DNA of 40,159 nt from positions 1 to 40,159 of the forward strand of contig JANYHF010000048.1 of assembly GCA_025359185.1 (NCBI GenBank), written 5' to 3'. The notes under the pieces were generated by a model. It did not search any database, had not been told where the DNA came from, and worked only from the letters and a program-made list of their open reading frames with translations. Positions 8,759 through 16,234 of this stretch are shown here, in pieces (the first letter of the stretch is position 1; the number at the start of each line of letters is the position of its first letter). Made by a program: the position numbers and the translations under genes. This DNA comes from Hyphomicrobiaceae bacterium. GTDB lineage: Bacteria; Pseudomonadota; Alphaproteobacteria; Rhizobiales; Hyphomicrobiaceae.

Positions 8759-10348
8759 TTACTCGACGATGAAACCGAAATTGCCCTTGTACTGTCCAGC
8801 TGGAGCTTTGGCGTCCTTGCCATAAACCCGGTTCAGCTGCCCAATGAGCGTTGCTTGCGTATCCGTGCCGAAGTCGAGATTGTCAGTCGGCAGTGCGATT
8901 TGGCTGCGCGCAACCGGATTGACGATGTAGGGCGTCACGATCACGACCAGCTCGGTCTCATCCTTTTTGAAGTCGCGGCTGCGGAACAGGGCTCCGAGCA
9001 CTGGCAAATCCTTCAGTCCGGGGACACCGTCAATGTTCTGCCGCGTGTCATCTTTGATCAACCCGCCCATGACCATCGAGCCGCCGCTTGGCAGTTCGAT
9101 TGTCGTGCTGGCGCGCCGGACCTTCAGGGCCTTCACGGGCTGTCCGCCAATCGATACGGCACCTTCGTTGCTCAGCTCGCTGACTTCTGTAGAGACTTTC
9201 AAACTGATGCGGCCTTCAGACATCACCAGAGGCGAGAAGGACAGACCGACACCGAACGGTTTGAACGTTACCGTCGGGCTGCCGGTCTTAATGTCGTAAC
9301 CTGTCGCGATCGGGAACTCGCCGCCGGCCAGGAAGCTGGCAGTTTCGCCCGAAATTGCCGTCAATGTCGGTTCGGCCAGCGTCTTAAGAAGGCCAGCTCT
9401 CTCAAAGGCTTCCATTGTGAAGCCGAGGCAGTTAACAGCGCCGGCTGGGGCCGTAGCACTCGCGGTCCCTTTGGCGCTAGTGCTGCCAGGTGTCAGGACT
9501 TTGCCAAGTGTGGATGGCAACAGGCATTTGGACAGATCGCCAGCCGGCCCGAAAACGCCTGAGAGGAACCCGGTCTTGCCATCGTTATTGGTGATTGGAA
9601 AGGCGTTGTTGGTGCCTCCCATGACGCCAGAGTCGCCGACACTGCCGCCACTCCAGTTCACGCCAAGCCGCTTGACCAAGTTACGTTGCACTTCGGCCAC
9701 CGTAACTTTGAGCATCACCTGTTCTTTGGCTTCGATGCGGAGCAGGTTGACGACCTTGTTGACGGACGTCGTGTTCGGTTCCATCGGCCGCTGCATAAAG
9801 CGGGCGGCAATTTCGGAGGCGCGTGCGCTGTCGGCGGCATTCAGCACCGAACCCGAAATGACGATGGTATCGTTCAGGATTTCGGCTGCGATATGCGAAC
9901 CCGGCACCAGCCGCTCGATCAGCCGGTTGAACACTTGCATGTCGCGCTCGATGCGCACTTCCAGGGTCAGGACCTGCTGGCCGTTCTCATCGAAGAAGAA
10001 CACGTTGGCGTCGCCGACCTTCTTGGCCACCAGGAACACGCGGTTTGAGGTCTGCACCACGGCGTCGAGGTTGAGGGGGTTCGACACCACCACGTCCTTG
10101 AGGTCGCGCGGCAGCTCGACCACCATCGACTTGTCGAGGCCGATCATCACCTGGCGGACGGCTGGCAGCTTCTCATTGAAGCCGATACGCAGCACGCCAG
10201 TATGACTGACGTCGGGGTTGACCGTGCCAGCAATCGCCGGTTTGGTGTTGATCGCCAGCCCACCGATCATCGGCAGGCCAACCAGACTGACAAGGGCGAT
10301 CGCGGACCAGGCCTTGGTCGTCCTGCTGAGGGGAAGGTTCTTCGTCAT
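8759..10348 (-). CDS. cpaC: Tad pilus outer-membrane secretin CpaC/RcpA
   Basis: Ring-forming secretin through which the Flp pilus leaves the cell. The 529-aa product has a signal peptide ending near ANTKPAIAG, here seen as INTKPAIAG (about 33-41), an N-terminal pilus N-domain (about 50-130), a BON-like domain, and the C-terminal secretin domain with VPGLKDLPVLGALFRS and ETELVVIVTPYIV. Two cysteines in the variable loop (about 300-330) could form a disulfide. It sits between cpaB (66 nt upstream) and cpaD (15 nt downstream). A separate protein at 12931-13434 resembles only its N-domain. Confidence 0.94.
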   Translation of the reverse strand: MTKNLPLSRTTKAWSAIALVSLVGLPMIGGLAINTKPAIAGTVNPDVSHTGVLRIGFNEKLPAVRQVMIGLDKSMVVELPRDLKDVVVSNPLNLDAVVQTSNRVFLVAKKVGDANVFFFDENGQQVLTLEVRIERDMQVFNRLIERLVPGSHIAAEILNDTIVISGSVLNAADSARASEIAARFMQRPMEPNTTSVNKVVNLLRIEAKEQVMLKVTVAEVQRNLVKRLGVNWSGGSVGDSGVMGGTNNAFPITNNDGKTGFLSGVFGPAGDLSKCLLPSTLGKVLTPGSTSAKGTASATAPAGAVNCLGFTMEAFERAGLLKTLAEPTLTAISGETASFLAGGEFPIATGYDIKTGSPTVTFKPFGVGLSFSPLVMSEGRISLKVSTEVSELSNEGAVSIGGQPVKALKVRRASTTIELPSGGSMVMGGLIKDDTRQNIDGVPGLKDLPVLGALFRSRDFKKDETELVVIVTPYIVNPVARSQIALPTDNLDFGTDTQATLIGQLNRVYGKDAKAPAGQYKGNFGFIVE

Positions 10349-10414
10349 CGATCAGATACCCTTGCGAATTGGCCTTAGTTTCAAGGCTGTGCTGTTACCG
10401 ATTGCCAGGAGCGA

Positions 10415-11224
10415 TCACTGCAGCCCGTAGGTGCGCGACCAGGTTCCGTAACGCAGAACTTTGATGCCATTGACGCGCTCTGGCTTGATCTCGTCGTCGT
10501 CAGAAGCCTTGTTGGCCTTGGACTTGAGGAGATCTTCCAGGCTGCGCAGCGACAGCGAGACTTCGCCGACCGCATTGTTGAGGGCCAAAACTTCAGCCTG
10601 GCGCGCCGTCAGTTCTAGGGTTGCCGTCTTGCCGAGCGAAACTTTCTTGCCGTCCTTCTGGTCCAGCTCCTGGCCAATCGCCAGCACCCGGATGTTGCGG
10701 AAAATCGTGTCGCTGGTCTGGGATTCGCCGCGTCCGCCGGAGCTGCTGCGCTGTTTGCGCGTCACCAGCACGTCCACCCGGTCATTGGGGAGGATGAAGT
10801 TGCCAGCGGCAGTTTCTTCCGTAATCTTGGTCGCTACGGCGCGCATCCCGGCCGGCAGAATCGCGGCCATCACGCCGCCTTCGTTGGCCTTGATCAGCTT
10901 GTTGGCCTTGACCGGCTCACCGGCGAGGAAAGCGGAACGGGCAATCGCGCCATCCATCTCGGCCATCGCGTTTGGTTTTGCCGACTTGGTGATGTAGCCC
11001 TTGTCGGCGGCGGCGGCCGTCGGCCACACTTGCCAGTTGAAATCCTTGGTCTTGACCTGATCGCCGAGCGCCAGGTTGGTCTTGGCGACCAGCACTTCGA
11101 CCGTATCCACATTGTTCTTGGCAACTTGCTTGGGCGGAGCCTTCATCATGCCCCACGCCATCCAGGCCGCGAGCCCGGCCGCAACCATGGCGACAGCCAT
11201 AACCATCATTCTTGCGCGTTTCAT
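10415..11224 (-). CDS. cpaB: Tad pilus assembly protein CpaB/RcpC
   Basis: Periplasmic/inner-membrane-anchored component of the Tad pilus with an SAF domain. The 269-aa product has a short charged start and one N-terminal membrane helix (about 6-27). An SAF-like region follows (VLVAKTNLALGDQVKTKDFNWQ begins near 46; DGAIARSAFLAGEPV near 93), then a conserved domain with LPNDRVDVLVTRK (about 140-152). The ATG follows an AAGGA ribosome site. It is probably the first gene of the long cpaB-tadC transcript, because a terminator separates it from cpaA and a candidate CtrA site lies 66 nt upstream of its start. Confidence 0.92.
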   Translation of the reverse strand: MKRARMMVMAVAMVAAGLAAWMAWGMMKAPPKQVAKNNVDTVEVLVAKTNLALGDQVKTKDFNWQVWPTAAAADKGYITKSAKPNAMAEMDGAIARSAFLAGEPVKANKLIKANEGGVMAAILPAGMRAVATKITEETAAGNFILPNDRVDVLVTRKQRSSSGGRGESQTSDTIFRNIRVLAIGQELDQKDGKKVSLGKTATLELTARQAEVLALNNAVGEVSLSLRSLEDLLKSKANKASDDDEIKPERVNGIKVLRYGTWSRTYGLQ

Positions 11225-11289
11225 TGCGGTTAGGTCCTTCAGCCCCGAATTCAGTCACACCGGTCCTAGGGCGATCATGGGAAATAATG

Positions 11290-11305
11290 GTCAATGGCAG
11301 GTTAA
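11290..11305 (-). promoter_or_regulatory. Candidate CtrA-type site before cpaB
   Basis: Read on the minus strand this is TTAA, seven bases (CCTGCCA), then TTGAC. The alphaproteobacterial cell-cycle regulator CtrA recognises TTAA-N7-TTAA(C), so there is one mismatch. The TTAAC half is also part of a small dyad GGCAG-GTTAA-CTGCC (11296-11310). A similar TTAA-N7-TTGAC occurs before the tadE pair. The site is inferred from sequence only. Confidence 0.42.
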
Positions 11306-11368
11306 CTGCCGTCCAGAAATGGGACTGCGTTGACAGGGCGTGGCCAGAATGTCGCTGAAATAGCAGGT

Positions 11369-11407
11369 AAAAAAAATTATGGCGGGGCTCCTTGTGGAGG
11401 CCCCGCC
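11369..11407 (-). terminator. Intrinsic terminator after cpaA
   Basis: On the minus strand a GC-rich stem (GGCGGGGCCTCC pairing with GGAGCCCCGCC with one bulge, 11381-11407) is followed by ATAA and a run of eight T (11376-11369). It lies 43 nt after the cpaA stop and separates cpaA from cpaB, so the two are probably separate transcripts or partly uncoupled. Confidence 0.85.
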
Positions 11408-11450
11408 ATGTCATGCGTTCAAGATGCGATTCGAAAGTTTTCAGCCTTTG

Positions 11451-11954
11451 TCAGCCAATGGCGGACAGAAACCAGGGTGTGGACGGATAGACAATCAGCG
11501 CGGCGGCGGCCATGGCGATGCCATAGGGAACGCCCGTGCGCGGGTGATGCAACTTCACCAGCCAGGCCTGGCTGGTGGCGATCGAGGGCAGTGGCAGGGT
11601 GCGGAACAGCAGCAAGCTGATCGTCAAGATGCCGCCGGCAACCGCCGACATCAGCGCAAATTGGCCGAGGTGATCAAAGCCGAACCACAGCGCCGCCGTG
11701 GCGAAAATCTTGGCGTCGCCGCCACCGATCCAGCCTTGCGCGAACATGAAGATGCCGATGGCAAGCATCGCTGCGCCGGTCGCCGCATGGGCACCCAATT
11801 GCAACGGCGTGAGCCCGGCCAGCGGGGCCATCACAACGAAGGCCGCCACCAGGAAGATTGAGATACGATTTGGGATCGTCATCGTTATCAGATCCATGGA
11901 GCCGGCAAGAGCCATTGCCCCAGGGAATACGCACAGACACAAAAACGCGAACAC
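11451..11954 (-). CDS. cpaA: Tad prepilin peptidase CpaA/TadV
   Basis: Aspartic membrane protease (A24 family) that cleaves the leader of the Flp prepilin and the TadE pseudopilins. The 167-aa product is nearly all hydrophobic, with about six membrane segments, and has both catalytic aspartates in context: D21 in DLITMTIPNRIS and D80 in the GGGD motif followed by AKIFATAALW. It lacks the N-terminal methylase domain, as usual for TadV-type peptidases. The start is a GTG with GGAGGG eleven bases upstream. It lies between pilA and cpaB, each boundary marked by a terminator. Confidence 0.93.
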   Translation of the reverse strand: MFAFLCLCVFPGAMALAGSMDLITMTIPNRISIFLVAAFVVMAPLAGLTPLQLGAHAATGAAMLAIGIFMFAQGWIGGGDAKIFATAALWFGFDHLGQFALMSAVAGGILTISLLLFRTLPLPSIATSQAWLVKLHHPRTGVPYGIAMAAAALIVYPSTPWFLSAIG

Positions 11955-12168
11955 TGCTTACGCCCTCCACCACATGGCTCTGTTTTTTGTTATCGAGCCA
12001 ACCACCCAAGTACCATCGCACCGGTCTGTGAAACCCGGCTTAAATCGAAGGCAAATCAGGGGCTTGAAGCGGGTCAGATGCCGCAAATCAGCGGCTTTCA
12101 GGAAACAAGATAAACAAAATGAAAATGGGTGTCGCAGGCGACTTCTGCCGGAACGGCGATTTCGCCCC

Positions 12169-12207
12169 AAAACGAAAACGGGCCGCCTGCCATATGGCAA
12201 ACGACCC
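12169..12207 (-). terminator. Intrinsic terminator after pilA
   Basis: On the minus strand GGGTCGTTTGCC (12207-12196) pairs over all twelve positions, three of them G-T, with GGCAGGCGGCCC (12191-12180) around the loop ATAT. It is followed by GTTTTCGTTTT. It lies about 60 nt downstream of the pilA stop, which would let pilA be transcribed at a much higher level than the assembly genes. Confidence 0.83.
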
Positions 12208-12267
12208 ATTATCGGCTTTCGTTGGATATGACGCTCCCGTGAGAGAGACATCATAGCCGCTGAAAGA

Positions 12268-12447
12268 TTACTCAGCGTTGGCGGTCGACAGAGCGGTGGT
12301 GACCTTGCCGAACGTGTTGTTCAGCTCGTCCTTCATGCTCGTCAGAGCAACGATGATGCCGATGCCGACGATGGCGGCAATCAGCGCGTACTCAATGGCG
12401 GTGGCGCCGGACTCGTCTTTGCCGAAGCGTGCGAAAAGCTTGTTCAT
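12268..12447 (-). CDS. pilA: Flp/Fap-type major pilin
   Basis: Structural subunit of the Tad pilus, only 59 aa. The leader MNKLFARFGKDESG ends in glycine (residue 14), and the mature part starts ATAIEYALIAAIVGIGIIVA. This has the Flp signature: Glu at +5, Tyr at +6 and a long hydrophobic helix. The short hydrophilic tail ends LSTANAE. The ribosome site AAGGGAGAG (12461-12453) is strong. The gene is followed by its own terminator and is the first gene of the minus-strand cluster, so it is probably the most expressed. CpaA should cleave after G14. Confidence 0.96.
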   Translation of the reverse strand: MNKLFARFGKDESGATAIEYALIAAIVGIGIIVALTSMKDELNNTFGKVTTALSTANAE

Positions 12448-12545
12448 AGTAACTCTCCCTTACGGATCTCACTGACTCTCTCTCAGTTCAACTGCGGGTT
12501 TGCCACCCCTCAGGTCTGAACTGACGCCAACGTAACCCCGCCGGT

Positions 12546-12560
12546 TTAACGCGGAGTAAA
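12546..12560 (-). promoter_or_regulatory. Weak CtrA-like site before pilA
   Basis: On the minus strand the sequence reads TTTA, seven bases (CTCCGCG), then TTAA, one mismatch from TTAA-N7-TTAA. It lies about 100 nt upstream of the pilA ATG, a plausible activator position. CtrA activation of pilA is established in Caulobacter; here it is only inferred from sequence. Confidence 0.33.
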
Positions 12561-12696
12561 TGCCGGAAAGATCATTGTTTAACAAAATATTTCTTTGCCC
12601 TCACGGATTGATTAAAATGCAATGCATCCAGATTTCATTGGCGATGCTGCCGGCGCGCGGGTATGAAGAGACTGCTTAAAATTTGGATACGCTGGC

Positions 12697-12712
12697 ACTA
12701 TTGTACAGTAGT
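12697..12712. promoter_or_regulatory. 16-bp near-palindrome, operator-like
   Basis: ACTATTGTACAGTAGT reads almost the same on both strands; only one symmetric pair differs. The core TGTACA is a perfect palindrome. It lies in the A+T-rich part of the divergent region, 219 nt before the gene at 12931. The symmetry suggests binding by a dimeric regulator, but no regulator is encoded nearby. Confidence 0.35.
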
Positions 12713-12930
12713 CAGATAGTTATGGCGGCTGGTGCTTGGATAACGCGTAGCTCACGGCGCGGTGATTTGCCTGCCGGACTGGTGCGCCGGGCCCCTGTTG
12801 ACGCCCGCTTAAGCAATCTGTTGCCTGTCCGTCCAGATTTGTGCCGGCCGTTTGCGCTTCATTCACCTTTTTCCGTCTGAATCACATCCGAAGCATTTTT
12901 CAGCCGCTCAGCCGCAAGGATCCCTCCGTC

Positions 12931-13434
12931 ATGACCAAAAGCCTTACCGCGCTCGCTTTAATTGCAGGCGCTGCCGCCTTTTCGCTGACTGCGGCCGCAG
13001 CCAAGGCCGAAGATCTGGTCGTGCAGTATGACCAGGCGCGCCTGCTCACGCTCGAAAAGCCAGCCGCCAACATCATCATCGGCAACCCGTCGATTGCGGA
13101 TGTGACGATGAAGAGCACGAAACTGCTGGTGATCACCGGCAAGAGTTTCGGCGTCACCAACCTGATGATCCTCGATGAGCAGGATAAGGTGATCTACAGC
13201 AGCCGGCTGATGGTCAAGTCCGATGAGAGCAAGGTTGTGACCCTGACACGCGGCGATTCGACCTTCACATATGCCTGCACGCCCACATGCCAGCCGGTCA
13301 TCAAGATCGGCGACGAAAAAGAATATTTGCAAGCTATAACCAAGTCGGTGCAGAGCAAGATGAAACTCTCGGCTGGCAGCAATGAAACGCAGCAAGGTGG
13401 CAATAACGAGCCGCAGGGCCAGACCGGTAACTGA
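12931..13434 (+). CDS. Periplasmic pilus-assembly N-domain protein (CpaC N-domain-like)
   Basis: 167-aa secreted protein. A signal peptide (about 1-26, ending AAAAKAED) precedes a domain like the N-terminal domain of CpaC-type secretins (T2SS/T3SS pilus N-domain). Matching segments are LEKPAANIIIGNPSIADVTM and the ITGKSFGVTNLMILDE stretch; the same fold appears in the cpaC product (DVVVSNPLNLDAVV and VGDANVFFFDENG). A Cys pair (CTPTC, about 117-121) and a Gln/Asn-rich tail follow. There is no secretin domain, so it cannot form the channel; it may add an N-domain ring or bind the pilus. Start chosen for the signal peptide; upstream frame extension is not family-like. Confidence 0.8.
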   Translation: MTKSLTALALIAGAAAFSLTAAAAKAEDLVVQYDQARLLTLEKPAANIIIGNPSIADVTMKSTKLLVITGKSFGVTNLMILDEQDKVIYSSRLMVKSDESKVVTLTRGDSTFTYACTPTCQPVIKIGDEKEYLQAITKSVQSKMKLSAGSNETQQGGNNEPQGQTGN

Positions 13435-13463
13435 ATCGCGGTTAGCCTGTATTCAACAACGGC

Positions 13464-13486
13464 ATGGCTGGGCTTGGCCCGGCCAT
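13464..13486 (+). terminator. Stem-loop after the N-domain gene
   Basis: ATGGCTGGGC (13464-13473) pairs fully, with one G-T, with GCCCGGCCAT (13477-13486) around a three-base loop, 29 nt after the stop. No T-run follows, so it may act as a weak or factor-assisted terminator or as an mRNA 3' end stabiliser. Confidence 0.4.
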
Positions 13487-13521
13487 CCAGAATGGCACCA
13501 TAGGCTAGGTGATATGGGTCG

Positions 13522-13537
13522 TTAATAGTTTATTGAC
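13522..13537 (+). promoter_or_regulatory. Candidate CtrA-type site before the tadE pair
   Basis: TTAA, seven bases (TAGTTTA), then TTGAC: the same half-sites and spacing as the site before cpaB. It lies about 100 nt upstream of the first TadE-like gene in an A+T-rich stretch. One mismatch from the CtrA box TTAA-N7-TTAAC. Alternatively TTGACC may be a -35 element. Confidence 0.42.
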
Positions 13538-13637
13538 CACAATTTCTCTAAATCTATTCAATTAGAACAGCCGAAACGTCCTTTGTGCTATATCTAATGA
13601 TAGTCTGCCGTGTGCAGTTTTGATGAGGCACTCCGTC

Positions 13638-14225
13638 ATGGGTTCGTTCATGCGTATTCGCCCTTGGGTTGACGCTGCGCGCCGGTTCGGCCGCAAAGCG
13701 CGCCACAATCAGGCAGGCACCACAGCTATTGAGTTTGCGTTCGTAATCGGTCCGTTCATGGCCCTTTTGTTCGCGATCATGGAAGTCGCACTCGTCTATC
13801 TCGCCCAGGTCTCGATGGATGCCCAGACCGAGAAGGTGGCGCGAGCCGTGCAGGTCGGCATCATGCAAAAGTCCAACATGAATGCGGAACAGTTCAAAGA
13901 TCTGTTCTGCGCGGACCTTGTGAGTTTCATGAAGTGTGACGATGTCATCGTCGATGTGCGGTCTTCGGACACGTTCGCTGAAGCTGCCGCCAACCTCCCA
14001 CAGCCGCTGAAAAGCGATGGGTCCATGGCTGCTGGTTTCAATCAGTTCATACCTGGCGGCCGCAACAAGGTGGTGGTCGTCAATATCTACTGCAACTTCA
14101 AACTGCTCGCGTCGTTGCCCGCTATGGGCGACTTCACCGGCAAGGTTGGCCTTGGCCTCGGCAACATGCCTGACGGCAGCAGGCTGATGACGGCGACAAG
14201 GGCGTTTCGTACCGAGCCCTACTGA
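13638..14225 (+). CDS. TadE-family pseudopilin
   Basis: Minor pilin-like protein of the Tad system, 195 aa from the chosen ATG (13638, TGAGGC nine bases upstream; ATG 13623 and TTG 13620 are alternatives). The N-terminus is positively charged, then comes the TadE signature GTTAIEFAFVIGPFMALLFA. Here the glycine precedes a mature Thr-start with Glu at +5, so CpaA probably cleaves it. The rest is a soluble domain with three cysteines (FCADL, KCDD, YCNF). It is followed by a second TadE-like gene 72 nt on, and belongs with the cpa locus across the divergent region. Confidence 0.88.
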   Translation: MGSFMRIRPWVDAARRFGRKARHNQAGTTAIEFAFVIGPFMALLFAIMEVALVYLAQVSMDAQTEKVARAVQVGIMQKSNMNAEQFKDLFCADLVSFMKCDDVIVDVRSSDTFAEAAANLPQPLKSDGSMAAGFNQFIPGGRNKVVVVNIYCNFKLLASLPAMGDFTGKVGLGLGNMPDGSRLMTATRAFRTEPY

Positions 14226-14297
14226 AGCTGGATTGCGGAACAACGTCCAAGTCCTCCCCGCAGCGGGCAACTGGTCGACGGATATAACGAGGCGACG

Positions 14298-14882
14298 ATG
14301 CGTGCAGTAAATTCAGTTCGGCAGATTGGTAGCAGGCTGGCGGCCATGTCAGCGCAGCTGGCCAGCGACATCAGTGGCTTTGCAGCCGTCGAATTCGCCA
14401 TGATCGTCCCTGTAATGATCATGATGCTATTAGGATGCGTCGAGGTGTGTGACGCGCTGAACCTTCAAAATCGGGTATCGACAATCGCCGAAACGGCCAG
14501 TTTGCTGGTCGCTCGCTGCAGCAGCGTGAGCCGGGGTGATCTGGCCGATGTGATGCGGATTTCGGATTCGATCATGGGCAAGTATTCGGAGCAGGCCCTG
14601 AAGATCGAAATTGTGGCGGTGCAGACCGATGCTGCCAATGCGACCACGGTCCTCTTCAGCCAGGATCGCTCAGGTGGTGAACCCTATGGTGCGGGCTCGA
14701 CCTACCCGAAGCTGCCCCAGGGCGTCATCGCCCAGAACCACGCTGGCATTATTGCCGATGTGACCTATGCCTACCGATCGCCTTTCGGCCAGTACATCCA
14801 CGGTACCATCCTGGTGCACGATAACCTGGCGCAGGTAACCCGTGACGCCACAATCACTCTCGGCGCTCAGTGTGTGTACTGA
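14298..14882 (+). CDS. Second TadE-family pseudopilin
   Basis: 194-aa pseudopilin. The N-terminus has the motif GFAAVEFAMIVPVMIMMLLG (about 27-46), with Glu at +5 after the glycine, so it is a likely CpaA substrate. The rest is a predicted extracytoplasmic domain with cysteines at VCD, RCSS and the C-terminal QCVY. GAGG lies eight bases before the ATG. It is the last gene before a strong terminator. It could correspond to TadF of other Tad loci; assignment between TadE and TadF cannot be made by eye. No TadG is seen in the window. Confidence 0.86.
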   Translation: MRAVNSVRQIGSRLAAMSAQLASDISGFAAVEFAMIVPVMIMMLLGCVEVCDALNLQNRVSTIAETASLLVARCSSVSRGDLADVMRISDSIMGKYSEQALKIEIVAVQTDAANATTVLFSQDRSGGEPYGAGSTYPKLPQGVIAQNHAGIIADVTYAYRSPFGQYIHGTILVHDNLAQVTRDATITLGAQCVY

Positions 14883-14910
14883 TCCAGCACGTCGTTGATG
14901 ACCCACATGC

Positions 14911-14953
14911 AAATGGGCCGGTCAGTAATCCAGCTGACCGGCCCATTTGATTT
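14911..14953 (+). terminator. Strong intrinsic terminator after the tadE pair
   Basis: AAATGGGCCGGTCAG (14911-14925) pairs perfectly over 15 bp with CTGACCGGCCCATTT (14934-14948) around an eight-base loop, followed by GATTTTC. It lies 28 nt after the stop. Because the stem ends in A/T runs on both sides it may also serve the convergent gene that ends at 14982 on the minus strand. Confidence 0.9.
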
Positions 14954-14981
14954 TCGGCCCCAGCCTCTCGGCCGTCAGCCC

Positions 14982-15299
14982 TTAGCCGCAGGTCTTGAGC
15001 TGCGCCTTGCGGTCTTCCAGAGCCTTGCGCCACTCTTCGGGCGCCACGCTCTGGCAATAGGCGACATGCACCGCCTGATCCGTGCTCCAGCCGTCGCCCT
15101 TCAGACCGCAGTTCTTGCTTTCGTTCTGCTGCATCTGCTTGGCTGATGTCAGCGCGTAGGTGTTGCATTCGTCATCAGCGCGCGCCGCCGTGCCGCCGGC
15201 CAGCAGCGCAATCGCCATTGCCACCGCCATCAGGCTGCTAGACTTGACCAAGGCGGACTCAACCGTGCCAGCCTGGAAAATACTGCCGTTCGTGCTCAT
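14982..15299 (-). CDS. Small secreted four-cysteine protein, unknown function
   Basis: 105 aa from the ATG at 15299, or 82 aa from an internal ATG at 15230 that would start directly at a signal peptide (MAVAMAIALLAGGTAARA, cleavage before DDE). The short form looks the more natural secreted protein; neither has a strong ribosome site. The mature part of about 64 residues has four cysteines (in DDECN, KNCG, YCQS and the terminal KTCG), which could make two disulfides, and is rich in charged residues. I do not recognise the family. It stands alone, convergent to the tadE pair and sharing their terminator. Confidence 0.7.
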   Translation of the reverse strand: MSTNGSIFQAGTVESALVKSSSLMAVAMAIALLAGGTAARADDECNTYALTSAKQMQQNESKNCGLKGDGWSTDQAVHVAYCQSVAPEEWRKALEDRKAQLKTCG

Positions 15300-15616
15300 T
15301 GCTCAGCTCGCGTGATGTTGCGGTGTTAGTCGTTAGAAAATCTAGTCTGTGCCGATCAGGTTTCAAGTGCCGCGACGTAAATTGACCGCTGGGTCTTGTC
15401 GCGACACTCAGAACTCTGATCCTTGATGCCGATACTGCCTGTCGCAACGTGAACCGCTGCTGAATGCGCGGTTGATGTTGCATTCATAGCACGGACGCGC
15501 CCAATGTGAAGTCATCGCCGCCACACTGGAACCTACGACAAGATCCTGCCGAAATCGCGGCGGATAGGGTTTGCGCTAGGTCACGATCGAAAATTGCAGA
15601 TATAGAGAGCTCAAGC
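15300..15616. other. Intergenic region with a long-looped inverted repeat
   Basis: The 317-nt gap between divergent genes has no supported gene. It contains an inverted repeat, GTGCCGCGAC (15367-15376) and GTCGCGACAC (15398-15407), nine of ten bases matching, separated by 21 bases that include a TTGACC. This could be an operator pair or a stem-loop in either transcript. Nothing else stands out. Confidence 0.45.
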
Positions 15617-16234
15617 GTGTCGCACACCTCGCAAGCCTATCTGGTTGTTGACGCCAGCTCCGCTGGGCCCACTCCGGCCGATCTCGCCAAAGTCCTGCAG
15701 CGCGGGCGTTTCTCCTGTGTGCTACTGCAACCTGGAACCGGAGCGGGAGATCCCCGGCTGGCCCAGTTGGTCAAAGCGGTGCAGAGCCAGGATGTCGCGG
15801 CCGTTATCATGGGAGATCCGGCGCTTGCCCTGGAATTGGCGGCAGATGGCGTTCATCTGGCTTACGACCCCGATCCGGACGCCGCCGAGGCTCAGTTCAA
15901 GGCGGCGCGCGAAACGCTCGGAGCAGATCACATCGTCGGCGCCGGGAGCGGTTTTGCCCGTCACAACGCCATGATGCTGGCGGAAAGCGGCGCTGACTAT
16001 GTAGCGTTTGGCGATGGCCCCGGCGGCAGCGCAGACGAGCGGCGAGACCTGATCGGCTGGTGGGCCGAGATGTTCGTGGTGCCGTGTGTCGCCTGGGGTG
16101 CTGCCAACGCACAAGACGCCCGGGAGCTGGCCGGGGCAGGCGCTGATTTCGTCGCAGCGGGACCCGAGGGCGGCCTGACGGCTGCGGCCGCGACGCTCGC
16201 AGGCCTGTTCATGGCCGAGGAGGCAGCCTCTTGA
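15617..16234 (+). CDS. ThiE/TenI-like TIM-barrel protein, degenerate active site
   Basis: 205 aa from a GTG start with GAGAG eight bases upstream; a longer frame to 15506 is open but not family-like. The order of strands and the segments AADGVHLAYDPD, GAGSGFARHNAMMLAESGADYVAFGDG and GAGADFVAAGPE match the thiamine-phosphate synthase/TenI fold. Several catalytic features are altered: the usual HLGQED is HLAYDP, the phosphate loop GxSxH is changed to GSGFARH, and the conserved Arg-x-Lys and Asn-Asp pairs are not visible. It may not make thiamine phosphate. Its stop overlaps the TTG start of the Sel1-repeat gene. Confidence 0.72.
   Translation: MSHTSQAYLVVDASSAGPTPADLAKVLQRGRFSCVLLQPGTGAGDPRLAQLVKAVQSQDVAAVIMGDPALALELAADGVHLAYDPDPDAAEAQFKAARETLGADHIVGAGSGFARHNAMMLAESGADYVAFGDGPGGSADERRDLIGWWAEMFVVPCVAWGAANAQDARELAGAGADFVAAGPEGGLTAAAATLAGLFMAEEAAS

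Larger units (their letters stand above)
12448..12930. other. Divergent control region between pilA and the pilus N-domain gene
   Basis: This 483-nt gap has no supported gene. It is clearly richer in A+T at 12560-12720 than its surroundings. It must hold the pilA promoter (leftward) and the promoter of the gene at 12931 (rightward). Two candidate protein sites are listed separately: a CtrA-like box at 12546-12560 and a dyad at 12697-12712. I could not pick convincing -35/-10 boxes. Confidence 0.6.

Noticed and set aside
12690-12706. Sigma54 promoter starting TGGCAC
   Set aside because: The downstream GC element (TTGC at the right spacing) is missing.
15259-15483. Minus-strand 74-codon frame in the gap before the ThiE-like gene
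   Set aside because: No ribosome site, no recognisable features, overlaps the inverted repeat.
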